The notes under the pieces are model-generated. The model ran no database searches. It was not told the DNA's origin and saw nothing but the letters and a program-made list of their open reading frames with translations. From positions 5,388,481 to 5,452,480 of the forward strand of contig NC_061064.1 of NCBI RefSeq assembly GCF_021917145.1: a stretch of 64,000 nt of DNA, read 5' to 3'. This DNA is from Hypomesus transpacificus (Eukaryota > Chordata > Actinopteri > Osmeriformes > Osmeridae). The position numbers were made by a program, and so were the translations under genes. Positions 1-11,800 of the stretch are shown here, one piece after another. Each line of letters opens with the position of its first letter. Positions within the stretch are counted from its first letter, which is position 1.

Positions 1-1439
1 TTGTAGATTTGACAACACTGAAAAGATGTGGGGACAAGTGCATAGTGCTTCTCTGCTCTGGGTAAGAGATCATCAGTTACCATTAACATGAATCTGGGAT
101 TTGTGCATTTCTGTTTAAGTTGACATGACTCATGGTTTACTGCTGTGGTAGATACATAAGACTGCTCCCGTGCTGTGTGACTTACATTATATTCATGTAT
201 GTTTGTGGAGTTTAATGCCTGTGTAAATTGTCTGAACAATGGTTTGTATTTTTTCAAAAATATTTCAATAAAATAAAAACTATTTTTTCTCATTATGTCT
301 CATGTTGTTTTCTCCAAACTGGTTTGGTAGTCGGCTTTATCCCACAGCTTTGTGGTACAGGATCAAGCAAACAGTGCAAGCTGGTCATATCCAGTTCTTC
401 ATATGCTAAATATGAAAAGTATAAAAAGGTGAACTTATATAGTATAAAAAGGTTTTACATGGGGAGGTATATTTTGTGAAAAGCCTGGGGCATTTAACCT
501 TTCTGCCGGGAATTAAGATGGCTAATGTGAGGATGCCAACTAGCAGAAGCATATATAGACATGTTTTTGTACTATTGCATCAGTTTGACAGTGTCTTCAT
601 TGATTCCTAATATTGTTGGGATCAAAGTGTAGATAGGCCATGTTACAGCTTTGAAACTTGGATGGAAAGTTAAGCAGTTATTAAAATAATCAAATTTGAC
701 CGGATAAATTATGTGCAATTTGCTACAGTAGTTTAACGCACGTGCACCTGTCCTGAGTTACTAATCATGATGACATTTCCTTACATCGACACTACTGGAC
801 CTGTAAAGCAAAGAGCAACCCTTGTTTTGAGGTAAAATCCACACGCATGTTATTGCTTCGCCTGTAAATACAGAAATATATTTCTACTAATGCCTGTAAA
901 TACCATGCATAAAGGCAGGTGTTTTTTCTTCTTCAAGAAGCCTCAACATAAAACAACAAATCAGTCGATTGCTAGCTGGTACTACTAGCCGGGCAATGAG
1001 GATTTTGGTCATTGATTGCAGCTAACGTGACCTAATGTGGACCCAACTTTACATAACATAAATTATTCATTATGTGTCACTGGCAAATGTTCAAAATCAA
1101 TCGACATTCTAAAACAAGTTGGTTGGGCCAGGGTCGTAAGACCTAGCCATAGAAAAGAGCCATTTTCTATGGCTTTTAGACCTTTTCTATGGCTTTTAGA
1201 CCTAAATAAGATGCGTGGAGAGTGTGCCCTCTTGTGGACACCATATCACACAAATACGATTAACCTACATAATCCTCAAAAACCTGGTAAACTAGCGCGT
1301 TTTATTATTCAGCAATGCATTCACCTCCCTCTCTTATGTCGTATAAATGGGTAACTCAAATGTATTTCTATGTTAAATTGTTTGGTAGCCATTTTGGTAG
1401 CCTTGATTTGTTAATTGCGGTTGACGCTGACGTTTCTGC
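1..1439. other. 5' flank of btg3, no gene seen
   Basis: No coding exon is recognisable here. The left end looks like the 3' tail of an upstream + strand transcript, with overlapping AATAAA signals at 267-277 and T-rich DNA after them. A short inverted motif (AGCCATAGAAAA and its complement) lies at 1145-1174, followed by a second 21-base copy of its right half. The rest is AT-rich intergenic DNA. Confidence 0.5.
267..277 (+). terminator. Candidate poly(A) signals of an upstream gene
   Basis: Two overlapping AATAAA hexamers are followed by T- and GT-rich sequence, the usual layout of a vertebrate cleavage site. The gene they would serve lies outside the window and cannot be named. Confidence 0.35.
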
Positions 1440-1529
1440 CTGGATGGAAAGCGCGCCTGCGGAGACAACGCACGTCTTGGTCACATCTGGCAACAGTTGT
1501 CCGTCCACATGTCATGAACATTGAGAACA
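1440..1529 (+). other. btg3: Candidate 5' non-coding exon of btg3
   Basis: A GC- and CpG-rich stretch (GCGCGCC, several CG dinucleotides) ends in a strong donor, GTAAGT, starting at 1530. The next plausible acceptor, a TTTCCAG ending at 2378, opens the exon that holds the btg3 start codon. The left border is a guess; the exon is inferred from the donor and its position only. Confidence 0.4.
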
Positions 1530-2413
1530 GTAAGTAGAATTGATTTCAGTTAATATTTTATTTGTAATGTTTTCTACGATGCCGTCGTTTAACTAGCAAC
1601 ACATAGAAGTAAATCGGTGATTTATGACCACATTAGTTCAGATTAGGTTGCCAGCCAGGTACAGTATATAGGACATATCATTTCCAGTTAGCGAACTTCT
1701 TTTTCTTAACTGAGATTGGTTTATCATCTAGTACTAGTCTAGTTGTTAGTCACTGACTGTTTTACCCAGTTGTTAACTATTAACTAGTGCTAGCTAATGT
1801 CAAGATGTAGCTAAGAGTTGCTAACCTCAGTCAGCAACATAGTTTCTGAAATGGTATTCTCATATACTTAGACTAGAAATAAGCAACTGCTATTACAGTA
1901 CAATCCAGTTAACAAACCAGTTATTCGCGTAGTACTAATAACCAAGTAGGTTTTTAGATTGTTAACTTGCCCACGCTACATCACCAGTTGTCATGCGGTC
2001 ATCATAAACCAGCTAACGCTAGTTCTTCTAGCTTAATTTAGCAATCTATTACCTCGTATCAAGCTATCTAGCTGTCTTCTAACGTTAAGTCAGTTACTGT
2101 TTTAGGCACTAATGACTCAAATGACCACATATTAGAGGCTTGTCCCGATTATAGATGCTTTTGAGATGATGGTACAGTTTATTTGTACATGATTGTTGGA
2201 GCTGTGGCTTCATACGTGTTAACGGAAATGGTGCGTCATAGCGCGCCTTTCTGGAAGATACCCCGCCATACTGGTATTGTGTCAACAATAGTCATCCGAC
2301 AAAATAATTGCAAATCAGGTTGGAGCTTCATTTTGCCAGTTCATTTAGCCGGTTATCATGATTATCTTGCATTTCCAGATCCTGGTCAGCGGTGAGAGGG
2401 ACATAGATGAAAT

Positions 2414-4973
2414 ATGAAGAAGGAAATCGCAGCAGTGGTGTTTTTCCTGAAAAGACTCATCAGGAAGGCTGAGAAGTTGGAGATAGAGCAAGTGGAACAA
2501 TTTGTTGAGAGGTTAACTGTGGCTCTACAGGAGAAGTTCAGGGGCCATTGGTACCCTGACAACCCCAGCAGAGGTCAAGCGTTCAGGTAAAAGCTTTGCA
2601 TTCACATACTTTTTGGCTCAATTTTGTCTTGATGTCAGATATACTTCGTCTCTGATACTAATTTAAATTAGCATATCTATCAGTCAGGCATTGCCTAGCT
2701 CATTTGAAACTCAGTCTACAAATTGAGCCTGATATGGTTGTCTTCCAGGTGTATCAGAGTGAACAGGGTACAGAAAGAAGATCCAGAGCTGAAACGGGCC
2801 TGCCAGGAATGTGGGGTACATTACGGAGACCTGGGCCTTCCGCATGAGCTAACCCTTTGGGTGGACCCAGGCGAGGTGTGCTGCAGGTCAGTCATTTTTG
2901 CTCAGGTTCCAAAACAAATCGCTTGTTTAAAGTGGTCATTGTCATTTCACACTGTTCCTTAAGGTGTCCTAATAGGGTATGTAACATTGGTTGGGCAGAA
3001 AATGGCCCGGGTGCTGTTCTATGCCCCCTGATGCATCCAGTGAAATGTTCCCGGGAAAAAACGCGAGGTTCTCTCCTTTTAGGGTATGCTCATGAATATA
3101 TAGATGAGCTGCGCGCTGATTGGTTGGTTTACAACGAGTGAAGCTGCGGAGCAACATGGCCAACAGCACTCACTGAAACAACGAAGGTGGAGACTTGATA
3201 TAAAAACGCACAGATAAATCAATTGTGTCTACACAACACTGTTTTCAACAGATTGACTAGATATCATTTGAAATTACTACCTTAGTTGTTTCCACTTCTG
3301 TTGTCGAAGCACACAGGATCGCCTTAGGTGACACTACAGCTTGGCAAACAAACTATAGTGATTCAACTCAGCTTCAGTTAGCTTTAGCTATCTTGCTGAA
3401 AAATAGATCTGGACAAACATGCATCTTGAATTGTAGATTGACATGACAACACAAGTTATTTATTTGAAAGAAACAGTCAGGAACATGAAATAATGTTATC
3501 CCCATTGCCTATAAACTAGGCTAAATCATCAAACATTCTACCTATGCTCTTGCGTTAGCAAGCTAAACTAGTTTACATGCATACAGTCTAGGTGTTTTCG
3601 CTATCTAGTTGTTTTTGCATTCCTTGCAAATCAGCGTTAATAAGAGCAGATGAGCTAGACTCTAGCTAACATTGACTCAACGGTCATGGCTGATGTTTGT
3701 CTATACTGTAGCGTAGAAGATCCTTGTGCAGTTCGTCCCTCGACACATTTGCACAAACCGTTTCACCAAGGACGGTTTTGAAAACCTGGGACAATGTAAA
3801 GCAAGATTTCGTAGTATGATTTTGTTGGTAACAGTTATTTTCAATGCTAATGTATCCTGTATCTAGCACCTGCCTTTCTCCAGTTCTTTCAAATAGATAA
3901 TCTAGACAGGCGTTAACAATAGGCTGGACTGCTATTCGTTTTCTGGCAATTTTTTCGGAAGCTTCCCTTCTAATGCCAACTACAGCTAGTCTAGCTGGAG
4001 TCATTTGCTAAGTAAAGTATGTTGATGTGTTTAGAAACGTATTTAGCATTCTAACTATGCTAGATACAGGAGACGTTCGCATTGCTTATAGGCTAACTGT
4101 TAGTGACAAAATCATACTTACAGCTTGCATTTGTGATGAGCATACGGTTGGAACAGCACCTCTTTTCAGCAACAGCGGCTTAGCAAATCCTTCTTTTAGA
4201 TTGTCCAAGGTTTTCATTCAAAACTGTCTTTGGTGAAATGGTTCGAGCAAATTAATAAATGTGTTGAACTTCACAGGGATCTTCTCATAGAAAATCATCA
4301 GCCCGTCGAGTGTCTGGTTCCTTGGGAAGATTATAAAATCAACTATTTAGTGCTGTGGAGGCAGGACTAAGGGCTGGATTTGGAACTGAGCACGCTCTCC
4401 GTAGTGGTTAATATATAGTCACATCACATTCCTGTTGCTTCCTCCTGCTACTTAGGTATGGAGAGAAAAACCATGCTTTCACAGTGGCCAGTTTTTCTGG
4501 TGATAATGACGATGACAAAGAAGACGTCACCAAGAAGGTAACCAGTGCTGTGGAGAGGGTTACCTCAGACTACCATTCTGGCTCTTCATCTGATGAGGAG
4601 AACTGCTTCAGGGAAACCCTCACACTCCCGCAGAGACACTCCACATTCCAGGTACAACAGGTTTGCATGCAAGGCTAATCATTTTACTTTAAGATGAATT
4701 ATGTCAGTTTGAATTTAGCCAATTTAGGCCGTGTCAGAGATGGGACTTGAATCTGTTTACTGTTCCAAGATGAACCCAGCGGCACCCTTGTGGCATCCTG
4801 GACCCAAGAATAAGATGGGACCAAGCAGGGGATTCAACCCTCCTCACCATCACTACGGCTTTAGACCTCCAAGCAGACCCAACCAGCCCTTCAGACACAA
4901 CGGATGGGCCCGTTCTGGCCACAAAGGTTGCCATGGCTACTGGGGTAGCATCCCAAATCTGGCACACTGTTAG
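2414..4973 (+). CDS. btg3: BTG3-type anti-proliferative protein (BTG/Tob family)
   Basis: Four coding exons: 2414-2586, 2749-2886, 4456-4651 and 4728-4973. They total 753 bases (250 residues), close to the 252 I recall for human BTG3. Phases join cleanly and all introns are GT/AG. The N-terminus reads [11 protein letters not shown], matching BTG3. Box A lies at about residues 45-63 ([19 protein letters not shown]) and box B at about 84-107 ([19 protein letters not shown]). Then come an acidic stretch (DNDDDKED), [14 protein letters not shown], and a Pro/His-rich tail containing LWHPGPKNK. Family knowledge: the APRO domain binds the CAF1 deadenylase of CCR4-NOT, and the proteins restrain cell-cycle entry. 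The ATG chosen is the first in the exon and aligns with the family start. BTG4 is the main alternative; the DYHSGSSS segment and WHP tail favour BTG3. Confidence 0.93.
2887..4455. other. btg3 intron before exon 3, repeat-derived
   Basis: This 1.57 kb intron holds an interspersed repeat at 3207-3440 that recurs 40 kb away. Further on is a 0.9 kb stretch (about 3490-4430) rich in CTAG and TAGCTA words, with moderately long open frames on both strands around 3684-4004. Those frames resemble no family I know. The stretch has the look of transposon-derived DNA, but I can name no element. Confidence 0.45.
3207..3440 (+). repeat. Interspersed repeat, copy A (uninterrupted)
   Basis: The segment matches 43562-44606 in two blocks, for example GTGTCTACACAACACTG with what follows it, and CTACAGCTTGGCAAACAAAC through GGACAAACATGCATC. 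Copy A is compact, while copy B carries extra DNA at two points. Copy A therefore shows the empty-site state for the insertion at 44169-44552. The family is not recognised. Confidence 0.75.
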
Positions 4974-5372
4974 AAAGCACTGTAGCAATGTAGTCGAGTT
5001 GATGTTATGACATCGAAGGGAGCTAAAAAGAATTCCACTAAGATGACTGACCAGAATTTTACAATTATTTTTGTAGTGAGATTATAACTCTGGAATTTAT
5101 ATTTGTTTATTTTAATGACAATAGCATAAACACATTGCACTTTAGATCAACTTTATTAGTGTGAGTCCATCTGTAGTTAATTAAGTACAAAATCCAAAGG
5201 AATGGGTTTGCCTTGTATCTCATAGCCATGAAAATATGTACTGTATTTATATTTGATGGAATAATCGTTACTTGCTGTCCACTAGTTATTTACCAATGAG
5301 CAAATAGTATATTTATTCACATTGTAGTATTATGACTTGTACACCTTTTCTTAAATTATGAAATTCATTAAA
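4974..5372 (+). other. btg3: btg3 3' untranslated region with ATTAAA signal
   Basis: AT-rich sequence follows the TAG at 4971-4973. The first plausible poly(A) signal is the variant hexamer ATTAAA at 5367-5372. No open frame or repeat is seen. Confidence 0.45.
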
Positions 5373-5559
5373 CACTTTCTAATCAGATTTGTGAGCTCCG
5401 GTAGACTCAGACATGTTGTTGTCCAGATAATTTGGTATTTGTCATGCGTCCTTAACACAGCAAGTTAAATCTATAGCAATAAAAGCAGTTCTGATAACAC
5501 TGATGAGACAGTATCGCACACTATTATGTTCACAAAATGGCAGGCAGGCACGTTTATCA

Positions 5560-5800
5560 GTCCGGCACAGTGGTGTCATTACTGTTATGAACGGCAGAGG
5601 GCACGAGAGCGTCTTGGAATAAAATCCATGGTCTCCGGAAACCACGTGACGACACTCCAGCTCCGTGCACCTGCCGAGGCGAAGAAGGAACGCCGGAGAA
5701 CTCAGATGCTTTGCTTTTGTGAACTGGTCTGTCAGACAAGCGACGCAAGTTCTGTTGTAGCAAGTTTATCACAATTAAGTCTTGGAATAAACCAAAAGGA
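5560..5800 (+). promoter_or_regulatory. cxadr: Candidate cxadr promoter / 5' UTR
   Basis: A locally GC-richer stretch precedes the cxadr start codon. It contains CACGTG (E-box, USF/MITF-type) at 5643-5648 within ACCACGTGAC. No TATA box is obvious. The gap from the btg3 3' end is only about 0.4 kb. The transcription start cannot be placed. Confidence 0.35.
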
Positions 5801-8800
5801 ATGGATTTGACGATATTCCACCTCTGCTGTTTATTAATTAGCACAATCGCAGGTAAGTTTTTAATTAATCTTTTAGTTTACCTTGAATCTTCGTAAAAGC
5901 AGGCAGCGAAAATGGAGTGGTCAACAGCTCGCACTCGACTACGAGTCGCAAGCAACATGTGAAAAAGTTTGCCGCTTCCAAAATATAACAATACATAGGA
6001 TACACTGTTTAATTCAGTCAGATAATACAGAATATTTCAACATGATTTTTAGTTTGTAACGTCCAACTACGTGCTTTTTACTTCGAATAATAACGTTAAA
6101 CGGATAGCCGACGTTTCAGTATTGATTTTCGAGCTGCAAGCAGCGTTTTTCTTTTCAGATTTTAAATTATAGACCTATACTGCTTCTTGCCTGAACTAAA
6201 GACTCAAATGTGAAAATATTTTATAACTCGAAAGTTACATGACCTATTAGTTTATGGTAAACTAGCTAGGTGTATTTGTTGTGCATCTGGTAACTATTAA
6301 GCTACTTTCCTAGATACAATAGCTTGATCCGCTTTAAACCCGTGGACAAGGGGCTTCAAAAGTTTGCCATCTGCCAGTTAAGGCCAATACTTGGTCCCCC
6401 TCCCGCGCAACACCGTCCCACATTGTATGTGGAGGTGCTTCTAAGCCAAGGCTGAAATTGTGACGGCACATTTTAAATATCTCGCCTAAATTCTCTCAAC
6501 CTGATCCGTCAACCTTATACGAACGGTTAATGTTCTACAAAAGCAATATATCCCAAATTACCCTTTGTTTAAAATGTGACCACTGCAGTCGAGTGCGCAG
6601 TGAGAACTGATACAATTGTTGATTCCCATGTCCATTACAAATTTCCCTTATTTGTCAGCAGGCCAAAATATGTGATGGCTTGTTAACATTGATTACCAAT
6701 AAAACAAAACAATACAGCTCAAACGTTTTGTCATCAGGGATGCTCTTTACTCTAGGCGAAATGCTTCAGGGGAATTATGCACTTTGGTGTGTCACTCAAT
6801 GTTCTGGAATTCTCACTGAAACCAGGCGATGCCTCCTCCCTCCCACATCAGAAGTGAAACTATATATAAAGTATCACTGTGTTGGCCTGTGAAGCCCAGT
6901 TTCCTTGTTGAGAATGCAGAGCCATAGTCAGGGTAATGGCATTCCAGTCCACTGGTTAGCTTACTGATAAACTCATAAACTAATGAAGTATTTTGTGTAC
7001 ACAGGCATGTCCTTGTCTTGTAAAGTAGGGACAGTGATGGTAATGTTTAAATGTCTGGTATGGGTGTTGTCGAACTCAAAACAATGCTGCCCCCCCCCCT
7101 CTCACGCTGCACGTTATTGTATATGGCAGAGGGTCATTACCATTATAATTGCATCTCAGTCTCATCATTTAGACACTGTCCCACTTCAGCAGACATGCAT
7201 GGAATTTTGAATAGGGAAAAGCGTGTTTAACTGGCAGTAATAAAGCATACCGATCTATAATGAGGATCTGTAGTTTCCACCAGACCATTTTATACACTTT
7301 GTATTCCGTGTCAAATTTTGGCTATAGTATATATTTAATTTCAGAAGTTAGCAAATAACTCGTGTTACAAAAGCATGTTAAGCCATTGACCACTTCTCCG
7401 GTTTTTCCCATCACACAGGTAGTCCTTTTTATGTAGTAGATATTTTTGAGAGCTCCATGCCACATACAATTCTCCTTTACCCCAAGCGTTCTGTCTAGTT
7501 GGTGTCCAAGACTTTCTGTTCCTTTGTCTCTCTCGATATGCTAAGGTCCCTATAGTTCCTGACAGCTCTGCCCAGTCCTAGCGGCATTAAGCAGATGCCT
7601 CTAGACATCCGGCAGCCAGTCAGCACTTTGCCTGTGTTTGTTTAAAGTTGCGATGCCTGTCTGGTTATTTTCTCTGGAACCTGAGGAGGTCTCCTATAGA
7701 GCTGCCTCTTAGGTGCTCTCTCCACCCCTTGACCCCCCCCCCCCCCCCTCCCCCCGGCTCTGGCTGGGTCAAACAAGGAGGGAATTTGGTGACCTAGGGT
7801 AAGGCAAACGCAGCAAAACCACAAAGCAGGACCAGGATGTCATTACCTGATAAGCTTGCACTCTGAGTCCCCGGCTGGGGATCTGGTTGCTAGGTTACCT
7901 ATTGAAAACAGGCATGCTGATCCTGGGAGTGTGATTGGGTGTGTTTGTATTTCTCCACCGAAACCACCTCTCCCCTTACTGGTGCCTCTTGTGCTTATTT
8001 CAGTTCACAATCAGTAGAACATAAACATCATTGTTTATTGGTTTTCACTTTGATTGTTAATTCTGCACGGTCAACCTGGATTCAGATTTCAGGTATTCAG
8101 GCACAATAACACAGGCAGCACAAACACAAATCTCTTGAACCGTGAACAGTTCCCATGCTGATCATGCTGCTGGTTGAAATGTGGAACCTCAACTATTGTC
8201 AGTCACACGATGCCGACAGTTTGTCCTGGGGGTCACAATTCCACATTCAGTTGTCGTGACATGGATGTCCCAGCCCTCCACTTGCCTCTTGTGTTCTGCA
8301 ACACGCTGTGGCAGCAGCTTCACCTCCAACCCAACATCCGCCCGCAAGCATCGTCCTTGGAAATGAAGCAAGAACATGTAGAATCGGATTACACTCCAGG
8401 GACGTGGCTGTGTCCTCCACGATCTGATGATGAGGACGACGCCCCATGAATATTCAGAGGCCGAGCCTTAAATATTTGAACATGCCGGAGTCGTACAGGC
8501 CTCGCGTCGGCTCCGGTTCCCTCGTACAAGAGTGAGAAGGGCTGATCCTGCCCCTTAACTTCATGCACTTGACAACCCCTGTCTTTTGTATTCGTTCCAT
8601 TTTCAATTTCGAGGGCGAGTGGACCATTCCATTACAGCCAATGATTAATAGGAGCTTCTGTTTTCCAGGCCTGTGTACAGCAGCGAAAGGCCACTCTGTA
8701 TTCAGAGTTCATTCCTTATTCACAGGTAGTGGGAGCAATAATTCGGCCTGCTGTTTGGCCTGCTGCCAAGGCACTAGACGTAGAGGAGATGGTGGTAACC

Positions 8801-11800
8801 TTTCACTTAAACTCACTGGCCATTAACCCTGTTTTATATGAGCTGATGTTGTAAATAGTTGGGAACGACTTTGCTGAAGTTTTCTGCATTATCATTTTTA
8901 TGAAACTTTTGGTCTGCAGCTTTAGTTGACATTGGGCTGCCATTGTCTTCGAAACTCCCGCTGATAGACTGGCCCATACAAGCTGCACTATGTACGATTG
9001 GGTTCGTAGCCTGTAGCCTTACTGAGATGTGTGTTGATGACTTGAACACACAGTTCACATTGGTCGACCAGCACTGGGACACGGAAGAGAGACTTTTCCT
9101 CCACTCTTAATGTAACCCATCAATAAAAACAAGGTCACTGTGCTGCCATGCTGATTCTCCACCAGCCTGGGAATCCATCTATCATCAGCAGGGTGTCAGT
9201 CTGTTAAGACGATAAACACCCCGGCACATCCATCACCCGGCCACTCGGTGATGTGCGGACATGTACGGCCCTGCAACGCCCTCCATCCCTAACAAGGAGT
9301 AATGGGCACTGTGATGGATCAACAGGGAGCCGTGACCAAAAATTGGATTTTTCACATTCATATCTGGTGATATTTATCACGCTGAGAACTGCTCCTTTAA
9401 CGGAACCACTGAGAGCCCTTTGAGCTACAGCTGGCATGACTAAGTGAGGGATTTTCTTTAGCAAATTTAGGCCATCTGTTGTCATATACTTAGAAGGTGT
9501 TATTTAAAAAAATAAAAGCTATATTCTGAAAACTTGAAGCTTGGGTTTACTGCCACTGGAATTCTTTTTCTAAAATTGGATACCGACTCACTCACTGTCT
9601 TGTGATCTCAGTTTGTTTGATCCTCAGTGAGCTTTGAATTGGGCGTTCATCAGTGTGGATGAAGAGGCCTAGTATAAGGGAAAATGGTACATCACTGGAT
9701 AGAGCGGGACTGTTTTTCTACCTCATATTCACAGGCCTATTGTGATTTCTCTGCTCCCCTCTCTCCTCATCCTGCTGCCCACCACTCATCCTTCAGGATA
9801 CCACATCAACCCCCTCTCCGATGGCTTGTCAGCCTTTTGACAAGCTGAAACCACGGTCTATCTGCCTGTCACACTCTCACTCGGAAGTCTCAAGATGACT
9901 CCTTGTTCAAGTGTTGTCTAATTGCAGTCTTTATTCTTGCGTTCACCGTGGCGTCCCCTGCTCACAGTGGCTGCTTACTGGCCTCCACCTCCTCCCCTGA
10001 GCTATGCGAGACAGTCAGCACGGTGTGACGGTACACAATGAGACAAGCCAGTCCCCAGGGGGTTGCATCTGCAGGTGTTGGTGGGCAGTGAGCTGCTTCC
10101 TACCTGCCAGCGAGGTCCCAGCTCTCCCATACACGGCTCCCTCCGTTTGACGCAGTGGAGAGTCATGATCGTACAGGTTCAGAAACGGTGAAGACGAGCT
10201 GTCAGTCTCAGGGAATCGCCATGGGCAATGTTTTCTCAGATATGAACATTTATTACATGTAAAGTGTGGGTCCTGTTGTTCACACGTTGTCTTGTGCAGA
10301 TACCAAGCTATTAGAAAATGATAATACTATGGTATTTTCCAGCAGTAAGCCCACCCCCTCCCTCCACTAAGAACATTAGAGTTAATTGTGAGTCTAATCT
10401 TGAAAAATATTATGGCTCAGGAAAATAAGCAGCATGAGCGGAGGGTGGGGCTGGATTTGGAGTGGAGTTGAAGCAGCTGTTGAAGGAGCCATTTTTAGCG
10501 CCTTTATCTCATTGAGAAACATTACGCATTGTCGACTAGCAACATGCACGGGGGAGAAAGCAAATATGCACAGACTGTAAAAAGCCTCATCCTTGATTCA
10601 AGCCTCTCATCATGCCCTGTGGCGATGGTATTCAAGCCATTTTTTGTCTCATCTTAAATCAAGGCAAATTACAATTAGGCCTACGTGCATGGCATGCATA
10701 TGTAAATGACCCAGTGTGCATAGGAAATGATGTTTCCCTCGATGGCTATTATTAACATGCACCATCTTTTTTCTTCTTTAGCTCATGCAGACTTCCGTCT
10801 CCAAAAATATGATTTTGTTGTACTTTCTGTGAATGTCCTAAGCTTTGTTACGGTATCTTGGGGAATTGTACACTATAGGCTAACCTTTTGTTAAGATCCG
10901 TAATCTGCAGTGCCCAGGGAATATGAATAAATCAGGCGGTGCTTTTATGTTTTTGTCAAAGAGCATTACATTTCAATTTCAGATTTCTTAAATTCTACGG
11001 TGGCTTAGAGGCGTCGAGCGTGGCATGTACAAAGCCCCACTATAATTTTTTTATTCTCTTAATGGGTCTTCACTGTGTTCAGATGATTTTCCTTTGCTGA
11101 CAACACCAGCACAGCCAGGTGCTTCAAAACGGAGTTGCAATCTGCCACTTGGCCACACCATCCTTAACCTTCACGATCCAGACCCCTTCCCTGCTGGGGT
11201 TCTGCAGTTTATTGCCACGGGCAGCAGGCCCTTGGTTGGCTGTGTAAGGGATGATGACCAGGACATCTGCTGGCGTCCACTCAGGGGAAGGCTGAGTGCC
11301 TGAACCACGAGCAAGGTCAGCAGGCCACATCACACACAACTCATTTAATTACCGTAGCACTTCTCACCGCCAAGCCAGGAGATCAACAGCTCGTCCGTTG
11401 GCTCGACATTCCACAGGAAATGACCTGAAGAAGACCTCCACGCAACCGGCTGCTTTATGGTGGTCAGAAAGCACAGGTGTATTAGTGTACAACCTAATCA
11501 CGAGTGCTCCTGTTTTAACCGCCAGACACACGGGGGCTGCTAAGCTGCTGCGCTCGCTCGTCAGCAGCTTCCTCAGGAACCAGCTGTTAAGTGTCTTAAT
11601 AGAGACCATGTTTTATTCATGGCCACACGCACAGGGCTGCCTGGCTCTCCTCCTCAGAGTGTTGGATAATTGGCGAGCCAAGCATCCCCCCCCCCTGTCA
11701 CATGGGTACAAATGGTAGACATTCGCCTTGTGTGAGGTGTGGAGGAACATCGGCTCCACGTCTAGTGAAATGCCACTGGGGGTTCCAGGGCTGGAGACAA

